Counted from the stretch's first letter, positions 16,851 to 26,303 are shown. The stretch is DNA of 34,425 bases from an uncultured Dokdonia sp. (GCA_938002835.1 CALKZS010000134.1:1-34425); one strand, 5' to 3'. The notes: generated from the sequence alone by a model not told the origin. Numbers and translations: made by a program.

Positions 16851-17855
16851 ATGGAAGAAAATACAAGCGCAATAGACATAGGCGCAATTAATGAAAAGAT
16901 AGAACGCGAGAGTGCTTTTGTAGATTTACTTACTCGTGAGATGAGTAAAGTTATTGTTGGACAAAAATATATGATAGAACGCCTACTAATAGGTCTTCTA
17001 GGTCGTGGTCATATTTTACTAGAAGGTGTGCCTGGGCTTGCAAAAACGCTTGCCATAAATACTTTATCACAGGCCGTAAAAGGTTCTTTTTCACGTATAC
17101 AGTTTACACCAGATCTTCTTCCTGCAGATGTAGTGGGAACACTTATTTATAATATGAAAATCAATGATTTTAGTATTAAAAAGGGTCCTATTTTTGCAAA
17201 TTTTGTACTTGCAGATGAGATTAACCGTGCTCCTGCAAAAGTACAATCTGCATTGCTTGAAGCGATGCAAGAAAAGCAAGTTACTATAGGTGATGAGACA
17301 TTTATATTAGACAAGCCGTTTTTAGTTATGGCAACTCAAAACCCTGTAGAACAAGAAGGTACATACCCGCTTCCTGAAGCGCAAGTAGACCGTTTTATGC
17401 TAAAAACAGTAATAGATTATCCTACACTAGAAGACGAGCAATTAATTATACGTGCAAACTTAAAAGGCGCTTTTGAAAAAGTAAATCCTGTTGTAACTAT
17501 AGAACAAATTTTACGTGCTCAAGAAGCTGTTAAGGAAGTGTATATGGATGAAAAAATTGAGAAATACATTCTTGATATCATCTTTGCCACTCGTTATCCA
17601 GAAAATTATGGACTATCTGAGTTAAAACCGCTCATTAATTTTGGAGCTTCTCCTCGTGGGAGTATTAACCTAGCTACTGCTGCAAAATGTTATGCTTTTA
17701 TAAAGCGTCGTGGTTATGTGATTCCTGAAGACGTACGTGCTGTTGTTGATGACATATTACGTCACCGTATTGGAATCACTTATGAAGCCGAAGCAGAAAA
17801 TGTAACATCTATAGATATCATAAATAAAATTATAAACAAGATTGAAGTGCCTTAA
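16851..17855 (+). CDS. MoxR-family AAA+ ATPase
   Basis: A 334-residue AAA+ ATPase of the MoxR family, a presumed chaperone working with von Willebrand factor A (VWA) proteins. It has Walker A GVPGLAKT (59-66), Walker B VLADEINRA (119-127), a sensor/arginine region ATQNPVEQEGTYPLPEAQVDRF, and a C-terminal lid domain. It is the first gene of the bat cluster, followed after 131 bases by the DUF58 gene. In Bacteroidetes this order (moxR, DUF58, membrane protein, batA-E) is standard, and the locus was linked to aerotolerance in Bacteroides; its biochemical role remains unclear. A loose promoter-like TTAGACTTTG lies near 16804-16813. Confidence 0.95.
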   Translation: MEENTSAIDIGAINEKIERESAFVDLLTREMSKVIVGQKYMIERLLIGLLGRGHILLEGVPGLAKTLAINTLSQAVKGSFSRIQFTPDLLPADVVGTLIYNMKINDFSIKKGPIFANFVLADEINRAPAKVQSALLEAMQEKQVTIGDETFILDKPFLVMATQNPVEQEGTYPLPEAQVDRFMLKTVIDYPTLEDEQLIIRANLKGAFEKVNPVVTIEQILRAQEAVKEVYMDEKIEKYILDIIFATRYPENYGLSELKPLINFGASPRGSINLATAAKCYAFIKRRGYVIPEDVRAVVDDILRHRIGITYEAEAENVTSIDIINKIINKIEVP

Positions 17856-17986
17856 AGTTTAATCTTGCTAGTTTTTCAAATAACTATTTTGAAGACATCG
17901 CATTCTAATTAAAAAGTTTATTATCCCTTTATATAACAAACATCAAGCTTCTTGTATTTTATAAGAATACTAAGAACTTATAGAAA

Positions 17987-18853
17987 ATGAATACAAAAGA
18001 TCTTTTAAAAAAAGTACGTAAAATTGAGATTAAGACACGTAGGCTGTCTGATCATATTTTTGGCGGTGAGTATCACTCAACGTTTAAGGGTCGTGGTATG
18101 ACTTTTTCTGAGGTGCGTCAATATCAATTTGGTGACGACGTACGTAATATAGACTGGAATGTAACGGCTCGTTATAATGAACCATATATTAAAGTTTTTG
18201 AAGAAGAACGAGAGCTCACAATGATGCTTGTGGCAGATGTTTCTGGTTCAGAATTTTTTGGAACAGATAAGCAGTTTAAAAACGAGATTGTAACAGAAGT
18301 TGCTGCAACACTTGCTTTTAGTGCTATGCAAAACAATGACAAAATAGGATTAATACTATTTACAGACGAAATTGAGCTATTTATTCCTCCAAAAAAAGGA
18401 AAATCTCACGTACTACGCATTATACGAGAACTTCTAGAATTTGAACCAAAATCTAAAAAAACAGATCTCTCTCAAGCCATAAAATATCTAAGTAATGTGA
18501 TGAAAAAGAAAGCCATTGTTTTTGTGCTTTCAGATTTTATTACAGATGGATATGAGCAAACAATGAAAATTGCAGGTAATAAACACGATATTACAGGAAT
18601 ACGTATTTATGACCAACGAGAAGAAAGTATCCCTAGTTTAGGAATTGTAGAAATGGAAGATGAAGAAACAGGGGAGCTTATGCTGGTAAACACAAGTTCA
18701 AAAAAAATACGCAATAACTACGCATCATATTATAATGAACGTGTTGCCTATTTTAAAGAAACTTTTAATCGTAGTGGTGCAGGAGTAATTGATGTGCGTA
18801 CAGATGAAAGTTATGTAAAAAAGTTACTGGGATATTTTAAAAGAAGAGGCTAA
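17987..18853 (+). CDS. DUF58 protein of the bat operon
   Basis: A 288-residue cytoplasmic protein with the DUF58 core GRGMTFSEVRQYQFGDDVRNIDW (about 35-57) and a VWA-like fold behind it: DVSGS (84-88) is a metal-ion-dependent adhesion site (MIDAS)-type motif, and VLSDFITD lies near 175. Members are thought to pair with MoxR ATPases and membrane VWA proteins. The 131-base gap before it carries no clear terminator, so the same transcript probably continues; it is followed 41 bases later by the membrane protein gene. Confidence 0.93.
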   Translation: MNTKDLLKKVRKIEIKTRRLSDHIFGGEYHSTFKGRGMTFSEVRQYQFGDDVRNIDWNVTARYNEPYIKVFEEERELTMMLVADVSGSEFFGTDKQFKNEIVTEVAATLAFSAMQNNDKIGLILFTDEIELFIPPKKGKSHVLRIIRELLEFEPKSKKTDLSQAIKYLSNVMKKKAIVFVLSDFITDGYEQTMKIAGNKHDITGIRIYDQREESIPSLGIVEMEDEETGELMLVNTSSKKIRNNYASYYNERVAYFKETFNRSGAGVIDVRTDESYVKKLLGYFKRRG

Positions 18854-18894
18854 CAAGATAATGTTAGAAATAGAAAATTAGATTGAAGTTATTA

Positions 18895-20568
18895 ATGGAC
18901 AAAAAGCTTAAAAATACTTTTAAAACATCTCGCAAACCTTTGCGAGTGCTCTCTATACTCTCCATTCTATATGCTTTGTTTTTTAGTAATCTTATAATAG
19001 CACAACAAAGTGAGATTAGAGCTACTGTAGATTCTACATCTATATTAATTGGTCAGCAAATAAATTATAAAGTAGAAGTACTTGCAAATAAAGGAGAACC
19101 TGTTATTTTTCCTGAAGGACAAACATTTAGTCCGCTAGAAGTTATAGAAAGCTATGCTATTGACACGACTACATCAGAGTCTTCTAAAGTAAAGCTCATA
19201 AAAAAATATGGCCTTACTCACTTTGATAGTGGTCGTTATGTGATCCCAAAACAAAAGATATTGCTAGGTACTAGAACCATTGAGACAGATACATTTATTG
19301 TAGAAGTAAATAATGTTGTATTAGACACCGTTAACCAAGGATTATATGATATAAAGCCTGTTATAGAGCTTCCCAAAGACCATAGCGACTGGTGGAAATA
19401 CGTACTATACATTCTTCCTGTAGTCTTAGCGATTTTCCTCTTTTTATGGTGGTTATTACGTCGTAATAAAAAACAAAAAGAAGCAGAAAAATATGTCGCC
19501 CCTTTTGACCAGGCAATTATAAGTCTGAAAGAACTCGATCAACAAGATTATATCGCTACTGGAAAATACAAAGAGTATTATACCACATTGACAGATACTA
19601 TACGTCGCTATTATGATGAAAAAGTATATGACCGAGCACTAGAAAGCACTACTGATGAACTTATAGATAAACTTGAGACAGAACGTAAATCTGGTGATAT
19701 TTTATTTAACAAGTCTACCATCACAAAACTTAAAGACATTTTTAAACGTGCAGATCTCATCAAGTTTGCTCGTGTAAATCCACCAGAAGGAAAAGCTCAC
19801 GCAGATCGTCTGGTTATAGAAGAAATTGTAAAAGAAACAAGAGATGCGCTCCCTGCTCCTAGTATAGAAGAATTGATGAAGCAGGAGGACTATAGAGCTG
19901 CGCTTTCGCGAAAGCGTAATCGTAAACTATGGCTATCAGGAATAGGAGGCATACTTCTTATTTTATTACTTGCAACAGGAATAGGAATTGCTATTAAAGG
20001 ATGGAGTGAAGTGCGTGATTTTGTATTTGGAAATCAAACACGTGAACTTGCTGAAGGAAACTGGATCACTAGTGAATATGGAGCGCCATCTATGATAGTA
20101 AGCACCCCTAAAGTACTTGTGCGACAGGAAGTTCCGCTTCCTCCAGAAGCACAAGGACAAATGGAAGCTACTGCATTTACGTGGCAAACTATACCTCCTA
20201 ATATATCAATAGCTGTATATCAATTTACATTTCCAAAAGAAACACAATTGGAAATAGATCAGTTAATCGCAGGTCAATTAGCTCAGTTTGAAACCCAAGG
20301 TTTTGTTGCAGATATTGTTAAAAACGAACCCTTTAAAACCCCAAACGGAGCAGAAGGCGTTAAGACATTTGGAACCGGAACACTTAATATACCAGAAAAA
20401 GAAATAGATATTTCTGGAGAATATGCAATGCTTACATTTCAAGCAGAAAATGTAATACAACAACTATTTATAAGTTGGCAAGAAGAAGATCAGTACAGTA
20501 AAGACATTGCCACACGTGTGATGCAAAGTGTCGAGTTACAAGCCCCAAAACAAGAAGAAGAAAAGTAA
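18895..20568 (+). CDS. Bat-operon membrane protein with extra C-terminal exported domain
   Basis: A 557-residue protein occupying the slot between DUF58 and batA, where Bacteroidetes encode a BatD-N-like, DUF4381-type protein. It has a signal sequence (about 15-36, VLSILSILYALFFSNLIIAQ), a periplasmic beta-rich domain with EIRATVDSTSILIGQQINY, a first membrane segment (about 168-190), a cytoplasmic helical region, a second membrane segment (about 348-370), and about 190 further residues outside with no family I recognise. I chose ATG 18895; an in-frame TTG at 18883 is the alternative. The stop and the batA start overlap as TAATG. The palindrome (19901-19916) encodes LSRKR just before the second membrane segment, in the cytoplasmic part. 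Confidence 0.82.
   Translation: MDKKLKNTFKTSRKPLRVLSILSILYALFFSNLIIAQQSEIRATVDSTSILIGQQINYKVEVLANKGEPVIFPEGQTFSPLEVIESYAIDTTTSESSKVKLIKKYGLTHFDSGRYVIPKQKILLGTRTIETDTFIVEVNNVVLDTVNQGLYDIKPVIELPKDHSDWWKYVLYILPVVLAIFLFLWWLLRRNKKQKEAEKYVAPFDQAIISLKELDQQDYIATGKYKEYYTTLTDTIRRYYDEKVYDRALESTTDELIDKLETERKSGDILFNKSTITKLKDIFKRADLIKFARVNPPEGKAHADRLVIEEIVKETRDALPAPSIEELMKQEDYRAALSRKRNRKLWLSGIGGILLILLLATGIGIAIKGWSEVRDFVFGNQTRELAEGNWITSEYGAPSMIVSTPKVLVRQEVPLPPEAQGQMEATAFTWQTIPPNISIAVYQFTFPKETQLEIDQLIAGQLAQFETQGFVADIVKNEPFKTPNGAEGVKTFGTGTLNIPEKEIDISGEYAMLTFQAENVIQQLFISWQEEDQYSKDIATRVMQSVELQAPKQEEEK
19901..19916. repeat. Iterated palindrome, exact copy 5
   Basis: An exact copy in the bat-operon membrane protein gene, read as Leu-Ser-Arg-Lys-Arg, adding basic residues before a membrane segment. 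Confidence 0.95.
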
Positions 20569-21572
20569 TGCTAAGCAATTTTGAATTTTCAAATCCTGAG
20601 TTTTTCTGGTTGTTCCTTATACTACCAGTAGCCATTGCCTGGTATATCTGGAAGTACCACAAACAAACGCCTGCTGTAAAAATATCTAGTATAAAAGGGT
20701 TTAAAACTACAGCTAGCTTATTGCCCAAACTAAGACCCATTTTGTTTTTATTAAGAATTGCGGCTCTTAGTTTGATTATTGTGGCACTCGCTAGACCTCG
20801 CAATGTAGAGGTCTCTACAAAAACAAAAACCACAAAAGGAATAGACATTGTCATTGCCATAGATGTCTCTGCAAGTATGCTGGCAAAAGATCTAAAACCT
20901 AATCGTCTTGAAGCATTAAAAACAGTTGCTGGACGTTTTATAAATGGTCGTCCTAATGATCGTATCGGTATTGTAGAATATGCAGGAGAAAGTTTTACAA
21001 AAACACCCATCACAAGTGACAAAAGCATTGTTCTAAGTGCCCTAAAATCTGTACGCTATAATAACATTATAGAAGGGGGTACTGCTATAGGTATGGGACT
21101 GGGTACTAGTATTAATAGGTTAAAAGACAGTAAAGCATTAAGTAAAGTAATTATTTTAATGACAGATGGAGAAAATAATGCAGGACAAATAGACCCTCGT
21201 ATTGCTGCCGAACTCTCTAAAGAATTTGGAATTAAAGTATACACCATTGGTATGGGAACTAATGGTACAGCGCTTTCTCCCGTAGCAGTAAATGCAAACA
21301 ACAGCTTTGTTTATGACAATGTAAAAGTGACTATAGATGAAGAGCTCCTAAAAGAAATTGCAGATAAGACTGGTGGTAAATACTTTAGAGCAACAAATAA
21401 TGAAAAGCTAAGTGAGATCTATAGTGAGATCGACAAGCTAGAACGTACAGATGTAGAAGAATTTAAGTTTACAAACTATGAGGAGAAGTTTAGACCACTG
21501 GTATTATTAGCAGGGCTACTTCTTATGATAGAACTATTATTAAAGAATACAGTATTTAGAAGTTTTGTATAA
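20568..21572 (+). CDS. batA: BatA, VWA-domain membrane protein
   Basis: A 334-residue inner-membrane protein with membrane segments at about 12-28, 57-76 and the C-terminus (about 308-325), and a VWA domain between. The metal-ion-dependent adhesion site is complete: DVSAS (99-103), Thr172 (GGTAIG) and Asp200 (MTDGEN). The start overlaps the upstream stop by one base. BatA and BatB are thought to form a complex with the other Bat proteins at the membrane. The assignment to BatA rather than BatB is by gene order. Confidence 0.94.
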   Translation: MLSNFEFSNPEFFWLFLILPVAIAWYIWKYHKQTPAVKISSIKGFKTTASLLPKLRPILFLLRIAALSLIIVALARPRNVEVSTKTKTTKGIDIVIAIDVSASMLAKDLKPNRLEALKTVAGRFINGRPNDRIGIVEYAGESFTKTPITSDKSIVLSALKSVRYNNIIEGGTAIGMGLGTSINRLKDSKALSKVIILMTDGENNAGQIDPRIAAELSKEFGIKVYTIGMGTNGTALSPVAVNANNSFVYDNVKVTIDEELLKEIADKTGGKYFRATNNEKLSEIYSEIDKLERTDVEEFKFTNYEEKFRPLVLLAGLLLMIELLLKNTVFRSFV

Positions 21573-21574
21573 TA

Positions 21575-21590
21575 CGCTTTCGCGAAAGCG
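21575..21590. repeat. Iterated palindrome, exact copy 6 (between batA and batB)
   Basis: An exact copy beginning 3 bases after the batA stop, in the 101-base gap before batB. It could form an RNA hairpin in the operon transcript, but no T run follows. Confidence 0.95.
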
Positions 21591-21673
21591 AATAAAAAAC
21601 AACATAATTCCATCGTAGAAAAACCTTGGGAGATCAATTTTTGCTCATTGCAGAAATAAAATTAATACTATAA

Positions 21674-22708
21674 ATGTATATACTAGAAGAAAAAATATGG
21701 TTTTGGTTACTGCTACTTATTCCAGTAGTAATTTTATTATACCTAGGTGTTTTACTCTGGCAACGACAAGCACAAAAAAAGTTTGCAGAAAGTAGTCTGC
21801 TCAAAAAATTATCTCCAGATAAATCCTATTTTAAACCTGCCCTTAAAATATGTACTATTTGTCTAGCAATTGCTTTTATAGTTTTTGCACTTGTAAACCC
21901 TAAAATAGGTACTAAATTAGAAACCGTAAAAAGAGAAGGGGTAGATCTGGTTTTTGCCATAGATGTTTCAAAATCGATGCTTGCCGAAGATATTAAACCT
22001 AATCGTATTGAAAAATCTAAACAACTTGTCACACAAATCATTAATAATTTAGGAAGTGATCGTGTAGGTATTATTGCATATGCCGGAAGTGCCTATCCAC
22101 AACTACCTATTACAACAGATTATGGTAGTGCAAAGCTTTTTTTAGGTCAAATGAATACCGATATGCTTTCTAGTCAAGGAACTGCTATTGCAGAAGCGAT
22201 AGAGCTTGCAAAGACATATTACAATGACGAAGAGCAAACCAATAGAGTCCTTTTTATTATCTCCGATGGAGAAGATCACATAGGAGAGTCTAAAGATATT
22301 GCAGAGCAAGCCAGTGAAGAGGGCATTCGTATCTTCACTATAGGCGTTGGAAAACCAGAAGGAGGTCCTATTCCTTTAAAACGAAATAATATCGTTCAAG
22401 GGTATAAAAAAGACCAAAATGGGGAGACAGTAATCACACGACTAGATGAACAAACACTTAAAGATATTGCTTCAGAGGCAAATGGAGAATATATAGATGG
22501 CAGCAATACCGCCACTGTGATAGAAACGGTACAAGAATTGCTTAACAATATGGACAAAAAGGAGTTTGAAGCAAAGCAATTTGCAGATTTTAAAGATCGT
22601 TTCCAATGGTTTCTAGCAGCGGCACTATTGTTACTTTTTCTTGACATCTTTTTACTAGATAGAAAAACAAGTTGGCTTAAAAAGCTCAATTTATTTAATG
22701 AAAACTAA
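21674..22708 (+). CDS. batB: BatB, VWA-domain membrane protein
   Basis: A 344-residue paralogue of the preceding protein. Membrane segments are at about 8-28, 57-75 and 313-331, with a VWA domain carrying DVSKS (97-101), a GTAIAEA loop and SDGEDH, so the metal site is intact. The BatB slot is given by order. The 101-base gap from batA, containing a palindrome, is the longest between the bat genes proper. The next gene follows after 64 bases. Confidence 0.94.
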   Translation: MYILEEKIWFWLLLLIPVVILLYLGVLLWQRQAQKKFAESSLLKKLSPDKSYFKPALKICTICLAIAFIVFALVNPKIGTKLETVKREGVDLVFAIDVSKSMLAEDIKPNRIEKSKQLVTQIINNLGSDRVGIIAYAGSAYPQLPITTDYGSAKLFLGQMNTDMLSSQGTAIAEAIELAKTYYNDEEQTNRVLFIISDGEDHIGESKDIAEQASEEGIRIFTIGVGKPEGGPIPLKRNNIVQGYKKDQNGETVITRLDEQTLKDIASEANGEYIDGSNTATVIETVQELLNNMDKKEFEAKQFADFKDRFQWFLAAALLLLFLDIFLLDRKTSWLKKLNLFNEN

Positions 22709-22772
22709 TGTCAGCCCCAACCTTTAAGAATTGATAAAAACATATAAAGTGAATACAGTAAAACAACAAAAA

Positions 22773-23678
22773 ATGCTCCCCCATAATAGCAAAATGACAT
22801 TGCTTATGATATGTGCAATGCTATCGGTTGTGGTAACTGGACAAACTAAAAAAGGTTCAGAAACACCACAAAATCCGTATGCAAAAGAAGCACGTGAACT
22901 TGTGATAGAAGGAACCGAAGCGCTTATTAATCAAGATGGAGGCGTTGTAGATTTTGATTCTTTTGCAACAGCAGAATCTAAGTTAAGAACTGCTATGTCT
23001 CTTACTCCAGAAAGTGTATCTGCAAAATACAATGCTGGAAATAATTACTATCGTAATAAAAGATGGGAAGAAAGTACGGCTACACTTGTAAATGCAACAT
23101 CTGTTGCTCAAACAAAAGAAGAAAAACACAAAGCCTTTCATAATTTAGGAAATGCTCTTTATCAACAAGAAAATTGGGATGGTGCTGTAGAAGCATATAA
23201 AAACGCACTTCGTGCAGATCCTACAGATGAGGAAACTCGCTATAATCTCCAAATGGCAAAAAAAGAGAAAGACAAAAACGGCGGTGGCGGTGGCGGCGGA
23301 GATGATGATAAGGAAGAAGAAAATCAGGATAAAAACGAAGATAAAGAAAAGAACGAGAAAGATCAAAAAGGAGACGGAGATAAAAAAGAAGGAGACAACG
23401 GTAAAGAAGAAGAAACTGACGATAAAGGAGAAGACAAAAAAGATCAAGGAGAACAAAAGAAAGACGAAAACGGGAAACCTAAAGAACAAGATCAAAAACA
23501 AGATGGGGGTAAAGGAGAGCAAAAAACTCCACCACCACAGCAAAGGCAAGGTCAACTATCTCCACAACGAGTTCAAAGTTTATTAAAAGCAATGCAAGAT
23601 CAGGAGCAAAAAACACAAGAAAAAATAAATGCTCAAAAAGTAAAAGGTGCAAAAGTAAAAACCGAGAAAGATTGGTAG
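22773..23678 (+). CDS. batC: BatC, TPR protein with charged low-complexity tail
   Basis: About 301 residues from ATG 22773, chosen because it gives a clean signal peptide (LLMICAMLSVVVTGQ); an in-frame TTG at 22731 and GTG at 22749 are alternatives. Two to three tetratricopeptide repeats follow (SAKYNAGNNYYRNKRWEEST, HNLGNALYQQENWDGAVEAY, KNALRADPTDEETRYNL). Then comes a glycine run and a long Lys/Glu/Asp/Gln tail (about 170-255), and a conserved-type end with LSPQRVQSLLKAMQDQE. This layout is typical of BatC, an exported scaffold. The tail is encoded by an almost pure purine strand (about 23260-23530), which creates spurious open frames on both strands. Confidence 0.92.
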   Translation: MLPHNSKMTLLMICAMLSVVVTGQTKKGSETPQNPYAKEARELVIEGTEALINQDGGVVDFDSFATAESKLRTAMSLTPESVSAKYNAGNNYYRNKRWEESTATLVNATSVAQTKEEKHKAFHNLGNALYQQENWDGAVEAYKNALRADPTDEETRYNLQMAKKEKDKNGGGGGGGDDDKEEENQDKNEDKEKNEKDQKGDGDKKEGDNGKEEETDDKGEDKKDQGEQKKDENGKPKEQDQKQDGGKGEQKTPPPQQRQGQLSPQRVQSLLKAMQDQEQKTQEKINAQKVKGAKVKTEKDW

Positions 23679-23715
23679 TATATCTTTATACTCCTCTCAA
23701 AGGATCATATATTTT

Positions 23716-25479
23716 ATGAAACGCATACTACATATTATTATCATTTTTCTAGCAACAGTGACTACACTAGTTGCTCAAGATGTAGAATTTACAGCAAAGG
23801 TAAATCTTCAAAAACTTGGACTCAATGAGCGCTTACGTGTTGAGTTTTCTATGAACCAAGATGGAGATAATTTTATACCTCCTAGTTTTAAAGACTTTAC
23901 TGTGGTAGGTGGCCCAAGTCAAACCACCAGTAGACAATGGATTAACGGAAAAGGTTCTTTTTCTAAATCTTTTTCATACTTTCTAACGCCTGATAAGCAA
24001 GGAACCCTTACTATAGAACCTGCAGAAATAACAGTAAATGGCACTGTTTACAGGTCACAACCTGTAAAGGTTACGGTAACAGCTCCAGTAAATAAACCTA
24101 CAGACCCTAATGATCCAAGTTATATTGCAAGAGAAAAAATACACCTCGTTGCCGAAGTTTCAAAAGGAAGACCCTATCTTAATGAATCACTCACTGTGGT
24201 TTATAAGTTGTATGTAGCTGCAAATACAAGTGTAAGCAATTGGCGTGAGATAGAATCTCCAAAATTTGCAGATTTCTGGAATCAAAATATAGACGAAGAA
24301 CAGTTTAAAGTATACGATGGAGAATACCAAGGCGAGCCACATCGTTATGTAATACTTCGTCGCACCGTTCTATATCCTCAAAAAACAGGAAAACTAGAAA
24401 TAGAACCTCTTAAATTAGATGTTGCAGTAAGTGTTCCTACTAACCGAAGAGACATCTTTGGGAGAGCGCTCACTAAAAGCACAAACATTACCGTAAGTGC
24501 AAAAAAACGTATTGTAGATGTTAGGCCATTACCAGAAGAAGGAAAACCAGACAATTTTACAGGTGCAGTAGGAGATTTTGATTTTGTTGTAAATACAGAC
24601 AAAACCCAATTAGATGCTGGTGATGCATTACAACTTAATGTAGAAGTAAGTGGTCGTGGTAATCTTAAATTATTTGATCTTCCAGAACCTATACTTCCTA
24701 GTTCATTAGAAGTATATGAGCCAGAAAATGCAGATAAAATACGTACGAACCTTGCAGGAATGAGTGGCCTTAAAAAGCAAATCTATACCATTGTACCTCA
24801 ATATAAAGGTAATTACCCAATACCTCCTCTTTCATTTTCATATTTTAATCCTGCTACAAAAAAATATGTAACTAAAAATTCAGAAGATCTTATCATTGAT
24901 GTTGTAAATGGTCCCGCAGATAGTGAAAATAATTCTAATGACAACAGTGTAAAACAACAAGACGTTGTTACTTCTGAAGCCCAGTTTGAATATATTAAAA
25001 CCACTACCTCCTTAGAACCTATAAAAAAAGAACTGTTCTTTAAATCTACATTGTTCTGGATACTAGTAATTACTCCCTTCTTTTTTATTCCGATTGCAAT
25101 GCTCCTTCGCAAAAAACGTCAAGCATATGTAAATGATGTAACGGGTAATAGAATTAGAAAAGCAGATAAACTTGCGCGTAAATTTTTGAGTACTGCAAAG
25201 AAAAACCTAGGGAATCAAAAAGAGTTCTATATCGCAATGGAACGTGCATTGCACAACTATCTTAGAGCAAAACTAAACATCACCACCAGTGAGATGTCTA
25301 AAGATCGTATCTCTAGGCTACTTAATGAGCGTGATGTAGATACTAATACAAGCATAGAATTTATAAGTTTATTAGAAAGTTGTGAATTTGCAAGGTATAC
25401 GCCATCTAGTAACACGGCAATGCAACAAGATTATGACAAAGCCGCCAGAGTGATATCACAACTAGACAAACAACTTTAA
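23716..25479 (+). CDS. batD: BatD, oxygen-tolerance protein
   Basis: A 587-residue exported protein with a signal peptide (1-20, ending LVAQ), a long beta-sandwich-rich periplasmic part with LNERLRVEFSMN and FSYFLTPDKQGTLTIEPAEI (typical of the BatD family), one membrane segment (about 439-460, FWILVITPFFFIPIAMLL), and a cytoplasmic helical tail of about 125 residues containing KADKLARKFLSTAKKNLG and an E-R-A-L-H-N-Y-L-R-A-K motif. It is probably held in the inner membrane with BatA and BatB. It starts 37 bases after batC and 28 bases before batE. Confidence 0.95.
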   Translation: MKRILHIIIIFLATVTTLVAQDVEFTAKVNLQKLGLNERLRVEFSMNQDGDNFIPPSFKDFTVVGGPSQTTSRQWINGKGSFSKSFSYFLTPDKQGTLTIEPAEITVNGTVYRSQPVKVTVTAPVNKPTDPNDPSYIAREKIHLVAEVSKGRPYLNESLTVVYKLYVAANTSVSNWREIESPKFADFWNQNIDEEQFKVYDGEYQGEPHRYVILRRTVLYPQKTGKLEIEPLKLDVAVSVPTNRRDIFGRALTKSTNITVSAKKRIVDVRPLPEEGKPDNFTGAVGDFDFVVNTDKTQLDAGDALQLNVEVSGRGNLKLFDLPEPILPSSLEVYEPENADKIRTNLAGMSGLKKQIYTIVPQYKGNYPIPPLSFSYFNPATKKYVTKNSEDLIIDVVNGPADSENNSNDNSVKQQDVVTSEAQFEYIKTTTSLEPIKKELFFKSTLFWILVITPFFFIPIAMLLRKKRQAYVNDVTGNRIRKADKLARKFLSTAKKNLGNQKEFYIAMERALHNYLRAKLNITTSEMSKDRISRLLNERDVDTNTSIEFISLLESCEFARYTPSSNTAMQQDYDKAARVISQLDKQL

Positions 25480-25507
25480 AAGGACAAATAATTAATAGAA
25501 GCACATT

Positions 25508-26272
25508 ATGAAACGCACACTGCCATCTATCTTATTTTTAGTTCTATTTACTTTTGTAAACACTGTATTTGCGCAAACTGTTGAGCAATTTTTTGATGCC
25601 GGCAATGCTCATTATGCCGAAGGACGCTTTCAAGCAGCAATAGACGAGTATCAAAAAATTATCAATAATGATGTAGAGAGTGCGGCCCTCTATTATAATA
25701 TGGCAAATGCACATTACAAACTCAATAATGTTGCTCATAGCAATTATTATTATGAAAAAGCAAAACAACTTGCTCCATCAGATAAGGATATAAAAAACAA
25801 TGCATCATTTGCTCAAATGATGAAGATTGATGCAATTACACCTCTACCAGAAAATACATTTTCTAAAACCTTTAATAACCTCATTTCCTTACTAACAATA
25901 GATGGTTGGGCATTTTTAACAGTTATACTAGTTATTTTATTTGTAACCTTGTTTTTAGCCTATTATTTTAGTAGCTATACTCGTTCTAAACGCCTATACT
26001 TTATAGGTTCTTTACTTAGTATTTTTCTTGCCATTTTTAGTGTAGTATTTGCTTATAACGCTTTCGCGAAAGCGCAAAAAAATAATTATGCAATTGTCTT
26101 TGCTGCAGAATCCCAAGTAAAAAGTGAGCCTAACTTAGCAAGTACTAATGCATTTTTACTTCACGAAGGCACAAAAGTGCTCATTTTAGAAAGTATAAAA
26201 GACTGGCAACGTATACAATTAATAGATGGTAAGGATGGTTGGATACCCTCGACAGACATCAAAGAATTGTAG
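25508..26272 (+). CDS. batE: BatE, TPR and SH3 membrane protein
   Basis: A 254-residue protein with a signal peptide (to about 22, VFAQ), two TPR-like repeats (about 28-95, FDAGNAHYAEGRFQAAIDEY and LYYNMANAHYKL), two membrane segments (about 134-153 and 163-183), and a C-terminal bacterial SH3 domain (about 193-254, with EGTKVLILE and DGWIPSTDI). It is the last gene of the bat run. The palindrome at 26059-26074 encodes AFAKA (185-189), directly after the second membrane segment, where it serves as an ordinary linker. Confidence 0.92.
   Translation: MKRTLPSILFLVLFTFVNTVFAQTVEQFFDAGNAHYAEGRFQAAIDEYQKIINNDVESAALYYNMANAHYKLNNVAHSNYYYEKAKQLAPSDKDIKNNASFAQMMKIDAITPLPENTFSKTFNNLISLLTIDGWAFLTVILVILFVTLFLAYYFSSYTRSKRLYFIGSLLSIFLAIFSVVFAYNAFAKAQKNNYAIVFAAESQVKSEPNLASTNAFLLHEGTKVLILESIKDWQRIQLIDGKDGWIPSTDIKEL
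26059..26074. repeat. Iterated palindrome, exact copy 7
   Basis: An exact copy in batE, read as AFAKA between the membrane segment and the SH3 domain. Confidence 0.95.
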
Positions 26273-26303
26273 TTTGTTTAACAACGCTTTTTAATGTTTT
26301 CTT

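Noticed and set aside
23145-23586. Long open frames on the opposite strand and in another plus frame over batC
   Set aside because: They are by-products of the purine-rich low-complexity tail; the products are runs of Phe/Val/Leu or Lys/Thr and lie wholly over a well-supported gene.
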